DNA from: an uncultured Porphyromonadaceae bacterium
GTDB lineage: Bacteria; Bacteroidota; Bacteroidia; Bacteroidales; Muribaculaceae
NCBI GenBank assembly: GCA_947177035.1
Contig: CAMWSS010000001.1
Coordinates: 1 to 64,000 of the forward strand
Direction: 5' to 3'
Length of the DNA stretch: 64,000 nucleotides
Under the pieces are notes generated by a model that searched no databases, was not told the origin of the DNA, and saw nothing but the letters and a program-made list of their open reading frames with translations. Every line of letters starts with the position of its first letter. Position 1 is the first letter of the stretch. Position numbers and translations under genes: made by a program. Positions 26,971-36,700 of this stretch are shown here, in pieces.

Positions 26971-29112
26971 TTATTCCGAGAGATAGAGTTTAATGGTTGC
27001 TCCGCGCGACAGCGTGGTGCCGGGGGCGGGATCTTGAGAGCTGACATGTCCGGAGCCGGTGAACCTGACGTTATAGCGGGCGTGCTCCACCGTGGCCACT
27101 GCTTCACGAAGCCCCATGCCGAGCACGTCGGGCACGCTTCCGGACGACGTCTTCACCGGAGTTTTGAACACTGCCGACTTGACGCCGAACTGCGATTCAA
27201 ACACCGACGACAGATGACCGTCGGAAGTGGTGAACAATGTCGGCGCCACAGGGTTTTCAGGCGAGTCGGCGCGATAGTCGCTGGTGTTGTCGAGCAATCC
27301 TCGCGAGTAAAGGCCCAGAGCCACGTTTTTCAGGACCATGCCTGAAGTCGACGCTGCGCCGAAGGCTTCCTGACGAGGATGATAGATCAGCACAACGCAA
27401 CTGTAGCGCGGCTTTTCAACAGGAAAGAATCCGCAAAAGGCCAGGCGCTTGCGCGTTGTGTCATACTTCTTGGTTATCGAGTCGATGCTATAGCAGGTTC
27501 CGGTCTTGCCGGCAATGCTGACATAGGGATTGCGAAGCGATCTGGCAGTGCCACGCGAGCCGCTGACAACCTTGGCGAGCATGGCGCGCATGATGGCCGC
27601 CGTCTGTGGCGAGCAGGCCTGCGGACGCACATAGTCAACCGGCACGATCGAATCGAGACCGTCGCGCCGCAGACCTTTGATCAGGCGCGGACGCACGTAT
27701 CGGCCGTCATTGGCAATGGCATTGTAGATGCTCAGGGTGTGGATCGGCGGAATTTCGGTGGCATATCCGTATGTCTGGCGCGAAAGAGTCACCAGTCCGC
27801 CGGCATTTATCGGCACAACAGGAAAATAAGCCGCAGTCTCTTCACCGATGCCGGTGTTAAGGCGTTCGAGAAATCCGAGCTGTCTCACCCTTTCGACCCA
27901 TGCTTTCGGGTCTTTATAGGCGCCGGTGATGATTTTGGCCATACCGATGTTTGACGACTGCTCGATGATTCCCGTCACCGTCAGCGCCGAGTTGAAATGC
28001 GAATCGGTGATCGGCTTGCCCTGTCCGAAGGCGCGATAGCTTGCGCCGATCGGGATCACCTGGGCAGTGTCGCGCACAATGCCGTCATCGACGGCGATCA
28101 TCATGCTCAGCGGCTTCACCACCGAACCGGGCTCGAAGCGCTGCACGGCGCGGTTGCGGGCCTCGACATATCGGCCGGAGCCTGATCCGAGCGGATACTC
28201 CTCGAAATTGGAGATTGCTTTGATTTCGCCGGTCTCGACCTCCATGAGCACCGCCGTGCCCCATTCGGCGCGACAGAACTTGAGTCGGTCAAGCAGAGCG
28301 TTCTCAAGAATATCCTGCATCTGCACATTGATTGTCGACACCACGTCATAGCCTCTCACGGCGGGAATCTCAGTCCAGTTGCCGACGCCGCGCGTGAAGT
28401 TCACGACCTTGCTGACGCCGGTTTTTCCGAACAGCAGCGAGTCAAGCGCGTATTCCAGCCCCGACATTCCGTGAATCTGGCCGTCGCTCCGCTCGCTCAC
28501 CACTCCGATGCTGAGTTTGGCCATGTCGCCATAGGGGTTCTTCCGGCGCTTGACCTTGTCGCGTATGATTCCGCACTTGGCGGCTCCGAGCCAGTGGAAG
28601 AACGGGAAGCTGTCGCGAATCTGCCGGTAGTCGGCATTGGTGATGTTTTTGACCAGTCGCCACGAACGCGATTTTTTGCCGTGAGCGGCCCTGCGCAACG
28701 GAGCGCGCAAAGAGTCGCCCCATGCCGCCACACCGCCTTTGATCGGGAAGTGCGCCTGCATCGACTCGGCCAGCGAGTCGAGCGCGTTGACATAGGCTTC
28801 CCAGCGGAATGCCTCGGAACCGAAGTCAATGCGGGCCGTGTAGTATTGCATGGTCGTGGCGAGCACTGTTCCGTCGTCGGCAAGAATGTCGCCGCGATCG
28901 GGATAGAGCACTTTGTCGGTGCGCGACAGTTCAAGCGAGGCTTTCTCGTTCCATTTGTCGGCATGCAGCACCGTATTCTTGAACAGACAGAACGCGATGT
29001 AGCTTGCCACCAGGAGTATGGCGCAGGTAATGAGCAGATAGCGGAGCATTATGCTGGCGTGCTTGCTCCGCTTCCTTGGCTTCGGCGAGGTGTTTTGGCG
29101 AGATGTTGTCAT
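26971..29112 (-). CDS. ftsI: Septal penicillin-binding protein 3 (FtsI) with PASTA domain
   Basis: A class B PBP of 713 residues: cytoplasmic basic tail, membrane helix at about 22-42, pedestal domain, and transpeptidase domain with the three active-site motifs SVVK (Ser330-Lys333), SSN (386-388) and KTG (536-538). The last ~65 residues form one PASTA domain (VPDVLGMGLREAVATVEHAR, then DPAPGTTLSRGATIKLYLSE). It cross-links septal peptidoglycan and partners with FtsW. It lies 12 bases after ftsL and 13 before murE. Confidence 0.95.
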   Translation of the reverse strand: MTTSRQNTSPKPRKRSKHASIMLRYLLITCAILLVASYIAFCLFKNTVLHADKWNEKASLELSRTDKVLYPDRGDILADDGTVLATTMQYYTARIDFGSEAFRWEAYVNALDSLAESMQAHFPIKGGVAAWGDSLRAPLRRAAHGKKSRSWRLVKNITNADYRQIRDSFPFFHWLGAAKCGIIRDKVKRRKNPYGDMAKLSIGVVSERSDGQIHGMSGLEYALDSLLFGKTGVSKVVNFTRGVGNWTEIPAVRGYDVVSTINVQMQDILENALLDRLKFCRAEWGTAVLMEVETGEIKAISNFEEYPLGSGSGRYVEARNRAVQRFEPGSVVKPLSMMIAVDDGIVRDTAQVIPIGASYRAFGQGKPITDSHFNSALTVTGIIEQSSNIGMAKIITGAYKDPKAWVERVRQLGFLERLNTGIGEETAAYFPVVPINAGGLVTLSRQTYGYATEIPPIHTLSIYNAIANDGRYVRPRLIKGLRRDGLDSIVPVDYVRPQACSPQTAAIMRAMLAKVVSGSRGTARSLRNPYVSIAGKTGTCYSIDSITKKYDTTRKRLAFCGFFPVEKPRYSCVVLIYHPRQEAFGAASTSGMVLKNVALGLYSRGLLDNTSDYRADSPENPVAPTLFTTSDGHLSSVFESQFGVKSAVFKTPVKTSSGSVPDVLGMGLREAVATVEHARYNVRFTGSGHVSSQDPAPGTTLSRGATIKLYLSE

Positions 29113-29124
29113 AACTGGCTTATG

Positions 29125-29454
29125 TTATCTGGATTTTGGCTTGGCATGAAACGGAGGCTGCTGCTGCACCGCCAGCGGGATGTGCAGCGAGTCGAGCATG
29201 TGGCGCATCTCGCTCTCGCGGATGCGGCTCATATAATCGCCGCGCACCCTTATGCTCTCGGTCTGCACCACGGCAAGCCGATCCTTGAGACGCGCGATGT
29301 GTTCCATCTTGCTGCGGACGGAAAAAACGTTTGTGATGTAGACGAGCAGCATGGCCAGAATGACCACCAGCTGGAACCAGTAGCGGGTAAACATCTTTCC
29401 GGTCAGAATCCTGCCGTGAAGCGCTCGTGTGAAAATCGAATCTTTTTCAGCCAT
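29125..29454 (-). CDS. ftsL: FtsL-like cell division protein
   Basis: A 109-residue bitopic protein: short cytoplasmic N-terminus, one membrane helix at about 26-42 (FQLVVILAMLLVYITNVF), then a heptad-patterned periplasmic helix (MEHIARLKDRLAVVQTESI) that would pair with FtsB/DivIC. Sequence conservation is low, as for all FtsL proteins. The position between rsmH and ftsI, and the topology, make the call. The same position is annotated as FtsL or a DUF in other Bacteroidales. Confidence 0.85.
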   Translation of the reverse strand: MAEKDSIFTRALHGRILTGKMFTRYWFQLVVILAMLLVYITNVFSVRSKMEHIARLKDRLAVVQTESIRVRGDYMSRIRESEMRHMLDSLHIPLAVQQQPPFHAKPKSR

Positions 29455-29499
29455 CAGAGAGAAGTTAAGGAGTTCGTGTGTCGACTGCGGAGAGAATGA

Positions 29500-30411
29500 T
29501 CAGAGTTTTTCCGCCGCGCGGAGTTTGGCGCTGCGCGACCGGGGGTTCATCGCGACTTCAGCCTCGTCGGCCACAATGGGCTTTGAGTTGAGCAGTCGCA
29601 GCGGCGATAGATTGCGTCCGTAGAAGTCTTTGTTCTCGCGCCCTTCGACGTTGCCGGTGCGCATGAAGTTTTTGACCAGCCTGTCTTCCAGCGAGTGATA
29701 TGTGATCACGGCCAGGCGTCCGCCAGGCTTGAGCGCCTTGAGCGCCTGGACGAGAAAACTGCGCAGCGCGGCAATTTCGTCGTTGACCACGATGCGGAGC
29801 GCCTGGAAGAGCTGGGCGAGTTCTTTTTTTTCGTTTTTGGGATTGATGAGCGGACGCACGATTTCGAGCAGACGCTCCACCGTGTCGACCGGAGCCTCCG
29901 ACCGCGCTTTGACTATGGCACGGGCCATGCGTGACGCCTGGCGCAATTCGCCGTAGAGCCGGAATATTTCGGTCAGCCTCGCTTCGTCGGATTCAGCCAG
30001 GAGCTGCGCGGCAGAAATGCCGGCGCGACGGTTCATGCGCATATCCAGCGGCCCGCTGAAACGGAACGAGAACCCGCGTCCGGGGTCGTCGAAGTGATGG
30101 AACGACACACCCAGATCCGCAAGGATGCCATCCGCGCCGTCCACGCCATAAAACCGCAGATACTGCGCGATGAAGCGGAAGTTTCCATGAATCACGGTCA
30201 GGCGGTCGTCGTCCCAGGCGTTGGCCACAGCCTCTTCGTCCTGGTCAAAACTATACAGACGGCCTTCCGGACCGAGAGCGCCGACAATCGCACGCGAATG
30301 GCCGCCGCCGCCGAATGTGGCGTCGGCATATACGCCATCAGGACGCACCTGAAGCACGTCGAGTACCTGTGGCAAAAGGGCCGGTATGTGATAAACCAGA
30401 GGGTCCGACAT
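29500..30411 (-). CDS. rsmH: 16S rRNA (cytosine(1402)-N(4))-methyltransferase
   Basis: A 303-residue class I methyltransferase that modifies C1402 in the decoding centre of 16S rRNA. The SAM site is YADATFGGGGHSRAI, catalytic and structural motifs LADLGVSFHHFD, FRFSGPLDMRMNR and VITYHSLEDRLVKNF are all present, and the C-terminus ends with the family's NPRSRSAKLRAAEK. It is the first gene of the dcw cluster here; mraZ, which often precedes it, is absent. Confidence 0.97.
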   Translation of the reverse strand: MSDPLVYHIPALLPQVLDVLQVRPDGVYADATFGGGGHSRAIVGALGPEGRLYSFDQDEEAVANAWDDDRLTVIHGNFRFIAQYLRFYGVDGADGILADLGVSFHHFDDPGRGFSFRFSGPLDMRMNRRAGISAAQLLAESDEARLTEIFRLYGELRQASRMARAIVKARSEAPVDTVERLLEIVRPLINPKNEKKELAQLFQALRIVVNDEIAALRSFLVQALKALKPGGRLAVITYHSLEDRLVKNFMRTGNVEGRENKDFYGRNLSPLRLLNSKPIVADEAEVAMNPRSRSAKLRAAEKL

Positions 30412-30436
30412 ATGTGGAATTTCGCATTTTAGCCCT

Positions 30437-30444
30437 CAAAATTA
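30437..30444 (-). promoter_or_regulatory. Probable -7 box of the dcw cluster
   Basis: TAATTTTG on the minus strand (TAnnTTTG) lies 26 bases before the rsmH ATG. No matching -33 TTTG is seen. With gaps of at most 85 bases downstream, this may drive rsmH through ftsZ. Confidence 0.5.
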
Positions 30445-30589
30445 CGAAAATTTCCGCATATAATTTACGAAATTAAATAATTTTTTCCGAAAAAGTTATC
30501 AACACCCTCCGGCGCTCTGAGCCTCAGCGCTTTGATGGTTTGCGTTTGTAAACGCAGCAGGCTTTTCCGGCAGCATCGCCAGGACGGCG

Positions 30590-31093
30590 TCAGTCCGTCT
30601 CGCGATGCAGCATCGACGGGGGCACAGCGGCCGGCACACCGGGGTTGAACCGGGCGCCGAGCGAAATGTGTATTCCCATGTCAGTGAGCTGTTTGGCCAG
30701 CTGTGGCTTGCCCCGGAATCCATGTATGATCCATGGCACCGAGGGGTTCATCTGACGGTGGAGAGAGATGATCTCGCCATAACCGCGCACCACGTGCAGC
30801 AGCAGCGGCTTATGGACCCGCTCGGCCAGCTCGGCATGTCTGCGCAGCATATCGAGCTGCTCTTCAGGTGAATGCGCTCCGCGAAGCCGGTCTATGCCGC
30901 ATTCGCCGATCATCACCACCCGGGGATCGGCAGCCATTCTCTCCACCCAGCCGAAATCAGCCACCGCCCACCACGGATGAACGCCGGCGGAATAGAGCGC
31001 ACCAGGGCGCATTGGCATGCCGGGAGCAAGATTGATGACGGCGTCGACAGCCAGAGGATTGTGGGTGTGTATGTCGGAAACCTTCGGAATCAT
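30590..31093 (-). CDS. TatD family hydrolase, C-terminally short
   Basis: A 167-residue TatD-type metal hydrolase with the N-terminal metal motif DIHTHNP (8-14), GVHPWW, the Glu ligand in MIGECGID, the His ligands in LLLHVVRG and WIIHGFRG, and the final ETD (LHRETD). TatD proteins are metal-dependent deoxyribonucleases or related amidohydrolases. The frame stops right at the ETD metal ligand, whereas Bacteroidales homologues continue for roughly 40 more residues. In the next frame the sequence stays open past this point (to 30499), so a frameshift or a genuine truncation is possible. It overlaps yidD by 4 bases. Confidence 0.75.
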   Translation of the reverse strand: MIPKVSDIHTHNPLAVDAVINLAPGMPMRPGALYSAGVHPWWAVADFGWVERMAADPRVVMIGECGIDRLRGAHSPEEQLDMLRRHAELAERVHKPLLLHVVRGYGEIISLHRQMNPSVPWIIHGFRGKPQLAKQLTDMGIHISLGARFNPGVPAAVPPSMLHRETD

Positions 31094-31299
31094 GGCACCG
31101 GATCATAACCGCTGCCGCCCCATGGATGACAGCGGGCTATGCGCTTCAGCGTCAGCCATCCGCCTTTGACAACTCCGTGCTTTTCAAGCGCTTCAATGGC
31201 ATATTGCGAGCAAGTCGGCGTGAAGCGGCATGAAGGCGGCAGCATCGGGGAGATGATCAGCTGATAGAGTCGGACGGGGATAATGAAGAGGTGTCGCAT
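31090..31299 (-). CDS. yidD: Membrane protein insertion efficiency factor YidD
   Basis: A 69-residue protein with the YidD signature: amphipathic N-terminal helix ([11 protein letters not shown]), [16 protein letters not shown] and [17 protein letters not shown]. YidD aids insertion of inner-membrane proteins by YidC. Its start overlaps the 3' end of rnpA by 43 bases in another frame, an arrangement common for the rnpA-yidD pair. Confidence 0.93.
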   Translation of the reverse strand: MRHLFIIPVRLYQLIISPMLPPSCRFTPTCSQYAIEALEKHGVVKGGWLTLKRIARCHPWGGSGYDPVP

Positions 31300-31664
31300 A
31301 ACCTTGGAAGGAGACGTCGCATGGCCGATTCAACGCTGCGATACGGCCGCAGATCGGGAGCGACATATATGAACGCCACGTCAATGCGCACGCCGTCGGC
31401 CAGCGGCCCGATCAGCTGCCTGTTGAGCCGATATGCCTCGCGGATGCGCCGACGCATCTTGACGCGGTCAACGGCATGGCGCAGGCGTTTTTTGGGTACA
31501 GAGATAAGAAACTGCACTGCGTCGCCGCTCACGCGCCGCGGATTGCTGCGCCACACCATGCGCAACGGAAATGCCAACGCGCCCTTGCCGCGCGAAGCGA
31601 AAAGGGCGTCGATAGATGTGGCGGAGCAGAGTTTTTCCGCTTTATGCAGTCCCAGCCGACTCAT
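31257..31664 (-). CDS. rnpA: Ribonuclease P protein component
   Basis: A basic 135-residue protein with the RnpA core: [28 protein letters not shown] contains the conserved RNR-like helix that contacts the RNase P RNA (described in parts: [10 protein letters not shown], then [13 protein letters not shown]). Together with the rnpB RNA it trims the 5' ends of tRNA precursors. The start overlaps the hemD stop (ATGA). The order hemD-rnpA-yidD-tatD is the standard Bacteroidales one rather than the rpmH-rnpA order near the origin. Confidence 0.93.
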   Translation of the reverse strand: MSRLGLHKAEKLCSATSIDALFASRGKGALAFPLRMVWRSNPRRVSGDAVQFLISVPKKRLRHAVDRVKMRRRIREAYRLNRQLIGPLADGVRIDVAFIYVAPDLRPYRSVESAMRRLLPRLCDTSSLSPSDSIS

Positions 31665-32419
31665 TCGGCATTCGGCAGGCCGTTGACCTCCTCGAGATAT
31701 TGGTCGAGAGCGGCCGTGATGGACGGAGCCTTGACAGTGGGCGCCTCCATGTCGAGACGCAGCCCGGCGTCACGGATGGCCTGGGCGGTTACTGCGCCGA
31801 AGCATCCTATGCGCTTGTCGCCCTGAACGAAGTCAGGGAAGTTTTTGAGCAGAGCCTTGATGCCTTCCGGGCTGAAGAAGATGATCATGTCGTCGCCATC
31901 GATCTCTTCTTTAGAGATCTCGTTGGCCACTGTGCGGTACATGATGGCACGCGTGTAGCGCAGCTTGCTCTTTTCCAGTCCGGCAAGATTGTCTTTGCTG
32001 ACATCGCTGACGGCAAAGATATAATTCTCTTTGTGGTGTTTCTGCAGGATCGGTATGAGATCCTCAAACTTGCCTGTCGGGCCGTGGAAGATTTTGCGTT
32101 TGCGGTAGAGGGTGTATTTTTGCAGATAGAGCGCGATTGACTCCGACGAGCAAAAATACTTGAATGTGTCGGGCACTTGATAGCGCATCTCTTCGCAAAG
32201 ACGGAAAAAGTGGTCAACGGCGCCGCGGGAAGTGAAAATCACAGCACTGAAGTCGGGCAGCGATATTTTCTGCTGACGGAATTCCTTGGCCGACAAGCCT
32301 TCCACTCTGATGAGCGGCAAAAAGTGAAGTTCTACGCCGTATTTGGCGGCGATATCAAAATAGGGAGACTTGTCTGAAGCGGGCTTCGGCTGTGAAACCA
32401 AAATCTTTCTAATATCCAC
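31661..32419 (-). CDS. hemD: Uroporphyrinogen-III synthase (HemD)
   Basis: A 252-residue HemD of the Bacteroidetes type (KILVSQPKPASDKSPYFDIA, EGLSAKEFRQQKISLPDF, AVIFTSRGAVDHFF). It cyclises hydroxymethylbilane to uroporphyrinogen III for haem and related tetrapyrroles. I chose the GTG at 32419 because it gives an N-terminus (MDIRKILVSQ) like that of family members; an upstream in-frame GTG at 32458 would add 13 basic residues. With the later start the gap to the DUF4271 gene is 51 bases. Confidence 0.85.
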   Translation of the reverse strand: MDIRKILVSQPKPASDKSPYFDIAAKYGVELHFLPLIRVEGLSAKEFRQQKISLPDFSAVIFTSRGAVDHFFRLCEEMRYQVPDTFKYFCSSESIALYLQKYTLYRKRKIFHGPTGKFEDLIPILQKHHKENYIFAVSDVSKDNLAGLEKSKLRYTRAIMYRTVANEISKEEIDGDDMIIFFSPEGIKALLKNFPDFVQGDKRIGCFGAVTAQAIRDAGLRLDMEAPTVKAPSITAALDQYLEEVNGLPNAE

Positions 32420-32470
32420 TACTGTGTCAGGTTTTTTTCGTCGATTTAGGCCAGCCACAAGGCTGGATGT

Positions 32471-33235
32471 TCATGTTATAACATAGTGTGAAAATTCAGC
32501 TACAGCGTATGCCATGGCACACAACGGTAGAATTTCCAAGGTGCAAAGGTACAAAAAAAAGTAGAATAGAGAAAATAGATTAGTATAAAAAATCCTAAAG
32601 CCCTTGATGATAAAGAGGATCCTTGCGCCGGCATACAAGGCGGCACCGCAGCAGATCAGCGCTGTCGCCGCAGCCGGATAGAACAGGGCGCCCATGGCGG
32701 GAAAGAGCAGTCCGAGTCCGAGCATTGACTGAGTGGCGGAAAAGGCCCTGAGCCATGCCTTGGTGTCGGACGACTGATGCGGGGCAAAGGCAAAGGCCAC
32801 GATGCGGTATCCGAGCCACTGCACAAAGTAGAGCGCGGCGCAACATGCCACGCAGATGGCGGCACACCGGAAATAGGATTGCGGAGCGAGCGGCACACTG
32901 CTCGTGTAGTGTACGGCGGAGAATATCAGCAGCCCCTCGCACACAAACGTCTGGATTAGCATGGCAATGACCGACCAGCGCTCGCCGGTGGTCGGTTCGG
33001 CGGTCGCCGCCATCGACGAGCGCGGGCCACCGTGAGTGAGATCGTGGAAAAATATCGACCAGATTCTTCCGGCGCCACCCAGCCCCATAGCCGCAAGCAG
33101 GAAGGCCCCGATTGCCATGACAAGCACACCGGAGTCATAGCCCGGCAGAATCTGACGCGGCGACGGCATCAGGCCCGACATGAGCACTTCGACACCGTCG
33201 GCAGCAATGGATGATGTGGCCGTCAGCAGTGACAT
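32471..33235 (-). CDS. DUF4271 integral membrane protein
   Basis: A 254-residue protein with six or seven hydrophobic segments, ending LYFFLYLCTLEILPLCAMAYAV. It fits DUF4271, a Bacteroidetes-only membrane family usually found directly before hemD, as here. Function is unknown; the conserved neighbourhood suggests an envelope or haem-related role but nothing in the sequence shows it. The start overlaps the LOG-family stop by 13 bases. Confidence 0.85.
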   Translation of the reverse strand: MSLLTATSSIAADGVEVLMSGLMPSPRQILPGYDSGVLVMAIGAFLLAAMGLGGAGRIWSIFFHDLTHGGPRSSMAATAEPTTGERWSVIAMLIQTFVCEGLLIFSAVHYTSSVPLAPQSYFRCAAICVACCAALYFVQWLGYRIVAFAFAPHQSSDTKAWLRAFSATQSMLGLGLLFPAMGALFYPAAATALICCGAALYAGARILFIIKGFRIFYTNLFSLFYFFLYLCTLEILPLCAMAYAVAEFSHYVIT

Positions 33236-33798
33236 TCCGAATTGTCAATGATCATGTTGATGGCTTCGGCCGGCGTTCCGGCCACTTGCCACAGGTTTTC
33301 GTCCATTCCGCTATGGCGCATCATCCCGATCGAGTCGGCATGGTCAAACTGCCGGAGCAGCCCGTCCCAGAATCCGTCAATGTCAAGGATCACCACCGGC
33401 TTGCGGCAGAGGCCGAGCTGCCTGGCCGTCAGCAGGTCCATCAGTTCGTCCATAGTGCCGATTCCGCCGGGCAGGGCTATCGCCCCGCAACCCAGGTCGG
33501 CAAGCATCCGCTTGCGGGTGTGCATTCCATCGGTCACATGGATTTCGCTCATGTCAGGGTTGGCCCACCCGCGGTCCACCATGAACTGCGGAATGACCCC
33601 GACGGCGTGTCCGCCGGCTTCGAGAGTCCCTTTCACCACTGCGCCCATCAGACCGTTGGATCCGGCGCCAGTCACGGTGGCAAAGCCCGCGCCGGCACAC
33701 AGACGGCCCAGTTCTTCGGCCGCTTCGATGAAGCGGGCCGGCGCGTCGGGCGATGACGCGCAGTAGATTGTCACTGCTTTCCGTTGCTCTATGTTCAT
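33223..33798 (-). CDS. LOG family (TIGR00730) Rossmann-fold protein
   Basis: About 191 residues using the ATG at 33798 (MNIEQRKAVTIYC); the frame remains open upstream but only as antisense of porU sequence. The family motif PGGIGTMDE is at 110-118 with the preceding Arg-Lys pair (MHTRKRML). LOG proteins cleave the ribose phosphate from nucleotides such as cytokinin riboside monophosphate or AMP; many bacterial members are annotated as putative lysine decarboxylases without basis. The ATG overlaps the porU stop (ATGA), so it is co-translated with an unrelated gene. Confidence 0.88.
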   Translation of the reverse strand: MNIEQRKAVTIYCASSPDAPARFIEAAEELGRLCAGAGFATVTGAGSNGLMGAVVKGTLEAGGHAVGVIPQFMVDRGWANPDMSEIHVTDGMHTRKRMLADLGCGAIALPGGIGTMDELMDLLTARQLGLCRKPVVILDIDGFWDGLLRQFDHADSIGMMRHSGMDENLWQVAGTPAEAINMIIDNSECHC

Positions 33799-36700
33799 GG
33801 TTCTGATGTCACTGCTATTTTTCGTGAGGCGGTGGAGTGCCTGCTGCCGTCGGCCTCGGTTATGGTGGCTCTGTAGAGATAGATGCCGCGGTTGACTCTG
33901 CGTCCGGCATTGTCGGTGAGATCCCAGCGCAAAGGCGCCGAGGTGTGCATGTCGCTGCGCCCGGTGGACGACGCGCTCCACACCGGCTGTCCGAGCAGGT
34001 TGTAGACTGTCACTTCCACCGTCAGGCGCTCGTCGGGTCTGTTGTGGGTGACATAGAACGACGCAGACACAGATGCGGGGTTCGTGTCGGTGTATACGTC
34101 GAATATCTTTGGCGCTATTCCGGCTTCGGCCACGCATTCGATGGTGCGTTCGGCATAATTGCCGGAGATATCCCACACGCGGAGCTTCATGGAGTGGCGG
34201 CCGGGGGCCATTTCAGGAATAGGATAGGCGATCGTGCCCGACATGGCGCCGGCCACCGGCTCGGCATCGGGCGTGAAGTAGCCCGACACGTCGGAATGTT
34301 GCGTGGCACCGTCGACGGTCAAGGTTATCTGGTGTCCGACACCGGCGCCAGACAGGTTTATGCCGCAGTCATCGCTTATCGAGGCCAGCAGCATCGGGGA
34401 GGTGTTGACGCGGCCTCCGTCGCTGAAACTTTCATGATTGAGCACCATGGAGTGTATCACCGGAGCGGTGTCGTCGGCCGGAGTCTCGGCGTCATATCCA
34501 TAGACATACAGATCGCGACACACTCCCGATGCATCGGTCTGTTCCGACCAGGCATAGAGGTTGAGCGTGGCCGGCCTGAAATTGTCGGCCACATCCGACG
34601 GCATCTGCACGCTGAAGGAGAATTCGCCGTTGCAGACACTGCCTCCGGCCATCAGCAGCATGTCGCCGTGCACGTCGAAGGGCACCTGTTCGCCGTCTTC
34701 GCCATGACCCATCGACACGACCGAGCGGTCAGCGTCGAAGAGCGTGGCGCTGATCCTGCCGTTGAATCCTGTGTCGATCTGGCCCGCGGGGGTGAGCACC
34801 GTTCCCGACAGGGTCAGGCGTCCGCGCGCGGGCAGCGTCACCTGCGCGTCGGGAGTCACGGCGACACCGTTGACGCTGTCGAGTCTGACAGACGCCGACG
34901 GGAGAACGGTGCGCAGCGCCGGGTCGCCCATATAGACGAACCGCAGGCGGTTGTCGTCAGACAGCCTGTTTTTTGCCCGCTGATAGACTTCGCCCATCGT
35001 GGGGAAAAGGCCGTCGGGGTTGCGGGTGGCAAGTTCGGTCCCGAAAGCGGCGGTGAAGTCGCCGTTATAAGATATGTAGACGGGACGCAGCGCCGATACT
35101 GCGCCGATAATGCCTCCTTCGGAGGTGAAATAGAGCATTTCGGCAGCCGAGGTGATGTCGGTGTCCCATTTCAGGAATGAGCAGGTGGCCGCATAGCAGA
35201 AAGGCCAGTGGCGGAGGAAGAACTGAGTCGACATATCGAGATATGTGACCATATTGTCGCCACACAGGGCAGTTGGTGATCCGTGGCCCACGTAGACCCA
35301 GAGCATTGTGCCGTCGTTAAGCCTGCGGTAGAATTCCGAGCGGGCGATCGGATATGATCCGTTCTGCCAGTCATATGCGTCGATGTATACTTTGTCGAAC
35401 AGCAACGACTTGTCGCCGCTGGCCTTCACGGCATTTTTAAAGAGGCTCTCCGATTGCGTCATGTGGATTCCGCGGTTGCCGTCGTCGGCAAGGATCAGCA
35501 CTTTGTTCCGCCAGTCGGAGCGTGGCAGGCGCGAATGATACTGCTCGATCTTATCGACCGCAAGAGCCGCTTCGGCGGGGGTGGTGCAAGGGATGCGCCC
35601 GAGGGCGATGCTCAGCTTGTCCTGCGACGGGCGCATACCTGAATTGTCGTCAAGATACGCCAGATAGTCGTCGGTGGAATAGGCGGAACTTTCGGTCAGA
35701 CTCGCTTCACTGACCCAGATGGGCATCGGCGCGCGCATGGCCTTGCCGACCGAGGTGACGCAGCGGTTGTCGAACGTGCCTTTTCCCATCATCAGGGCGA
35801 AACGCAGCGGTCCGCGGTCATAGAGCATTTTGAGGCAGCGGCGCAGCGCGCCCGGGTCGAATGATCCGGAGCCGAATTCATGAAGCACCTTGTCGAGCCT
35901 CAGCACCTCGACAGTCAGCGGCTCCACCGTGTTTTCGCGATGGAACCGCGCGAGCCTTTCGGCGGCTTCGGCATAGGCCGACGGCGTGATTATGACCATG
36001 TCGGGGGTCGGAGTGGCGTGAAGGTTCTGGTTGGCCACGACGCCGCGCGATTCGGGTTGCGGCAGGGAGGCCGACGGGTTGAAGGCCACATAGAGACGCC
36101 GGCCAGAATATCGGTTGCGCCATGCTCCGCCGGCGCTCTGGCTCATGGAGCGGACCGAGAGCTGGTCTGTCACGTCCCAGACGATGAGTCCGGCGCCGTT
36201 TTCAATCCGGGTCTCGGCATTGTCGGTGCTGAACCAGAGCAGCCCGGATGCCGCAGGCGCCCGGAGTGTGCGGGTGTAGTTCACTTCAAGATAGTCGAGA
36301 TTCGCGCGGTTCACGACCCCGGCAGGCTGGTGGGTGACGTTAACCGTGAGGCGCTGTCCTTCAGGAACAAAAGTCTTGACAGTGTTGGTCAGAGCGCCGT
36401 AAACTTCCGTGCCTGAGGCTGCCGGAATCCGGTCAGCGATGGAGTATGGCAGTTCTGCGTCATTGGCGCTCAAGACAATAGTGCTCGACGATGGCGCTCC
36501 GGCCATGAACGAGCAGACGAGTCTGACGGGCGTCGATTCCACACGGTCGGCCAGATCGAACGTGAAGTTCTGGCTGCGGACATAGACAAAGTCTTCGCCG
36601 ACGAGCAGACGGCCCATGTTGGACGGAGATGTCAGGTCTTCTTCATGCAGCAGAAGCGACTTGGCTTCGGTCGACGCGGCCGCATCGTCGGCCGGGTCGC

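Noticed and set aside
26958..27107. N-terminal extension of MurE by 50 residues
   Set aside because: It runs back into the ftsI 3' end in another frame and has no counterpart in MurE proteins.
33799..34176. Upstream extension of the LOG-family gene
   Set aside because: It translates porU coding sequence in another frame into basic low-complexity sequence; the ATG at 33798 overlaps the porU stop and gives the normal family start.
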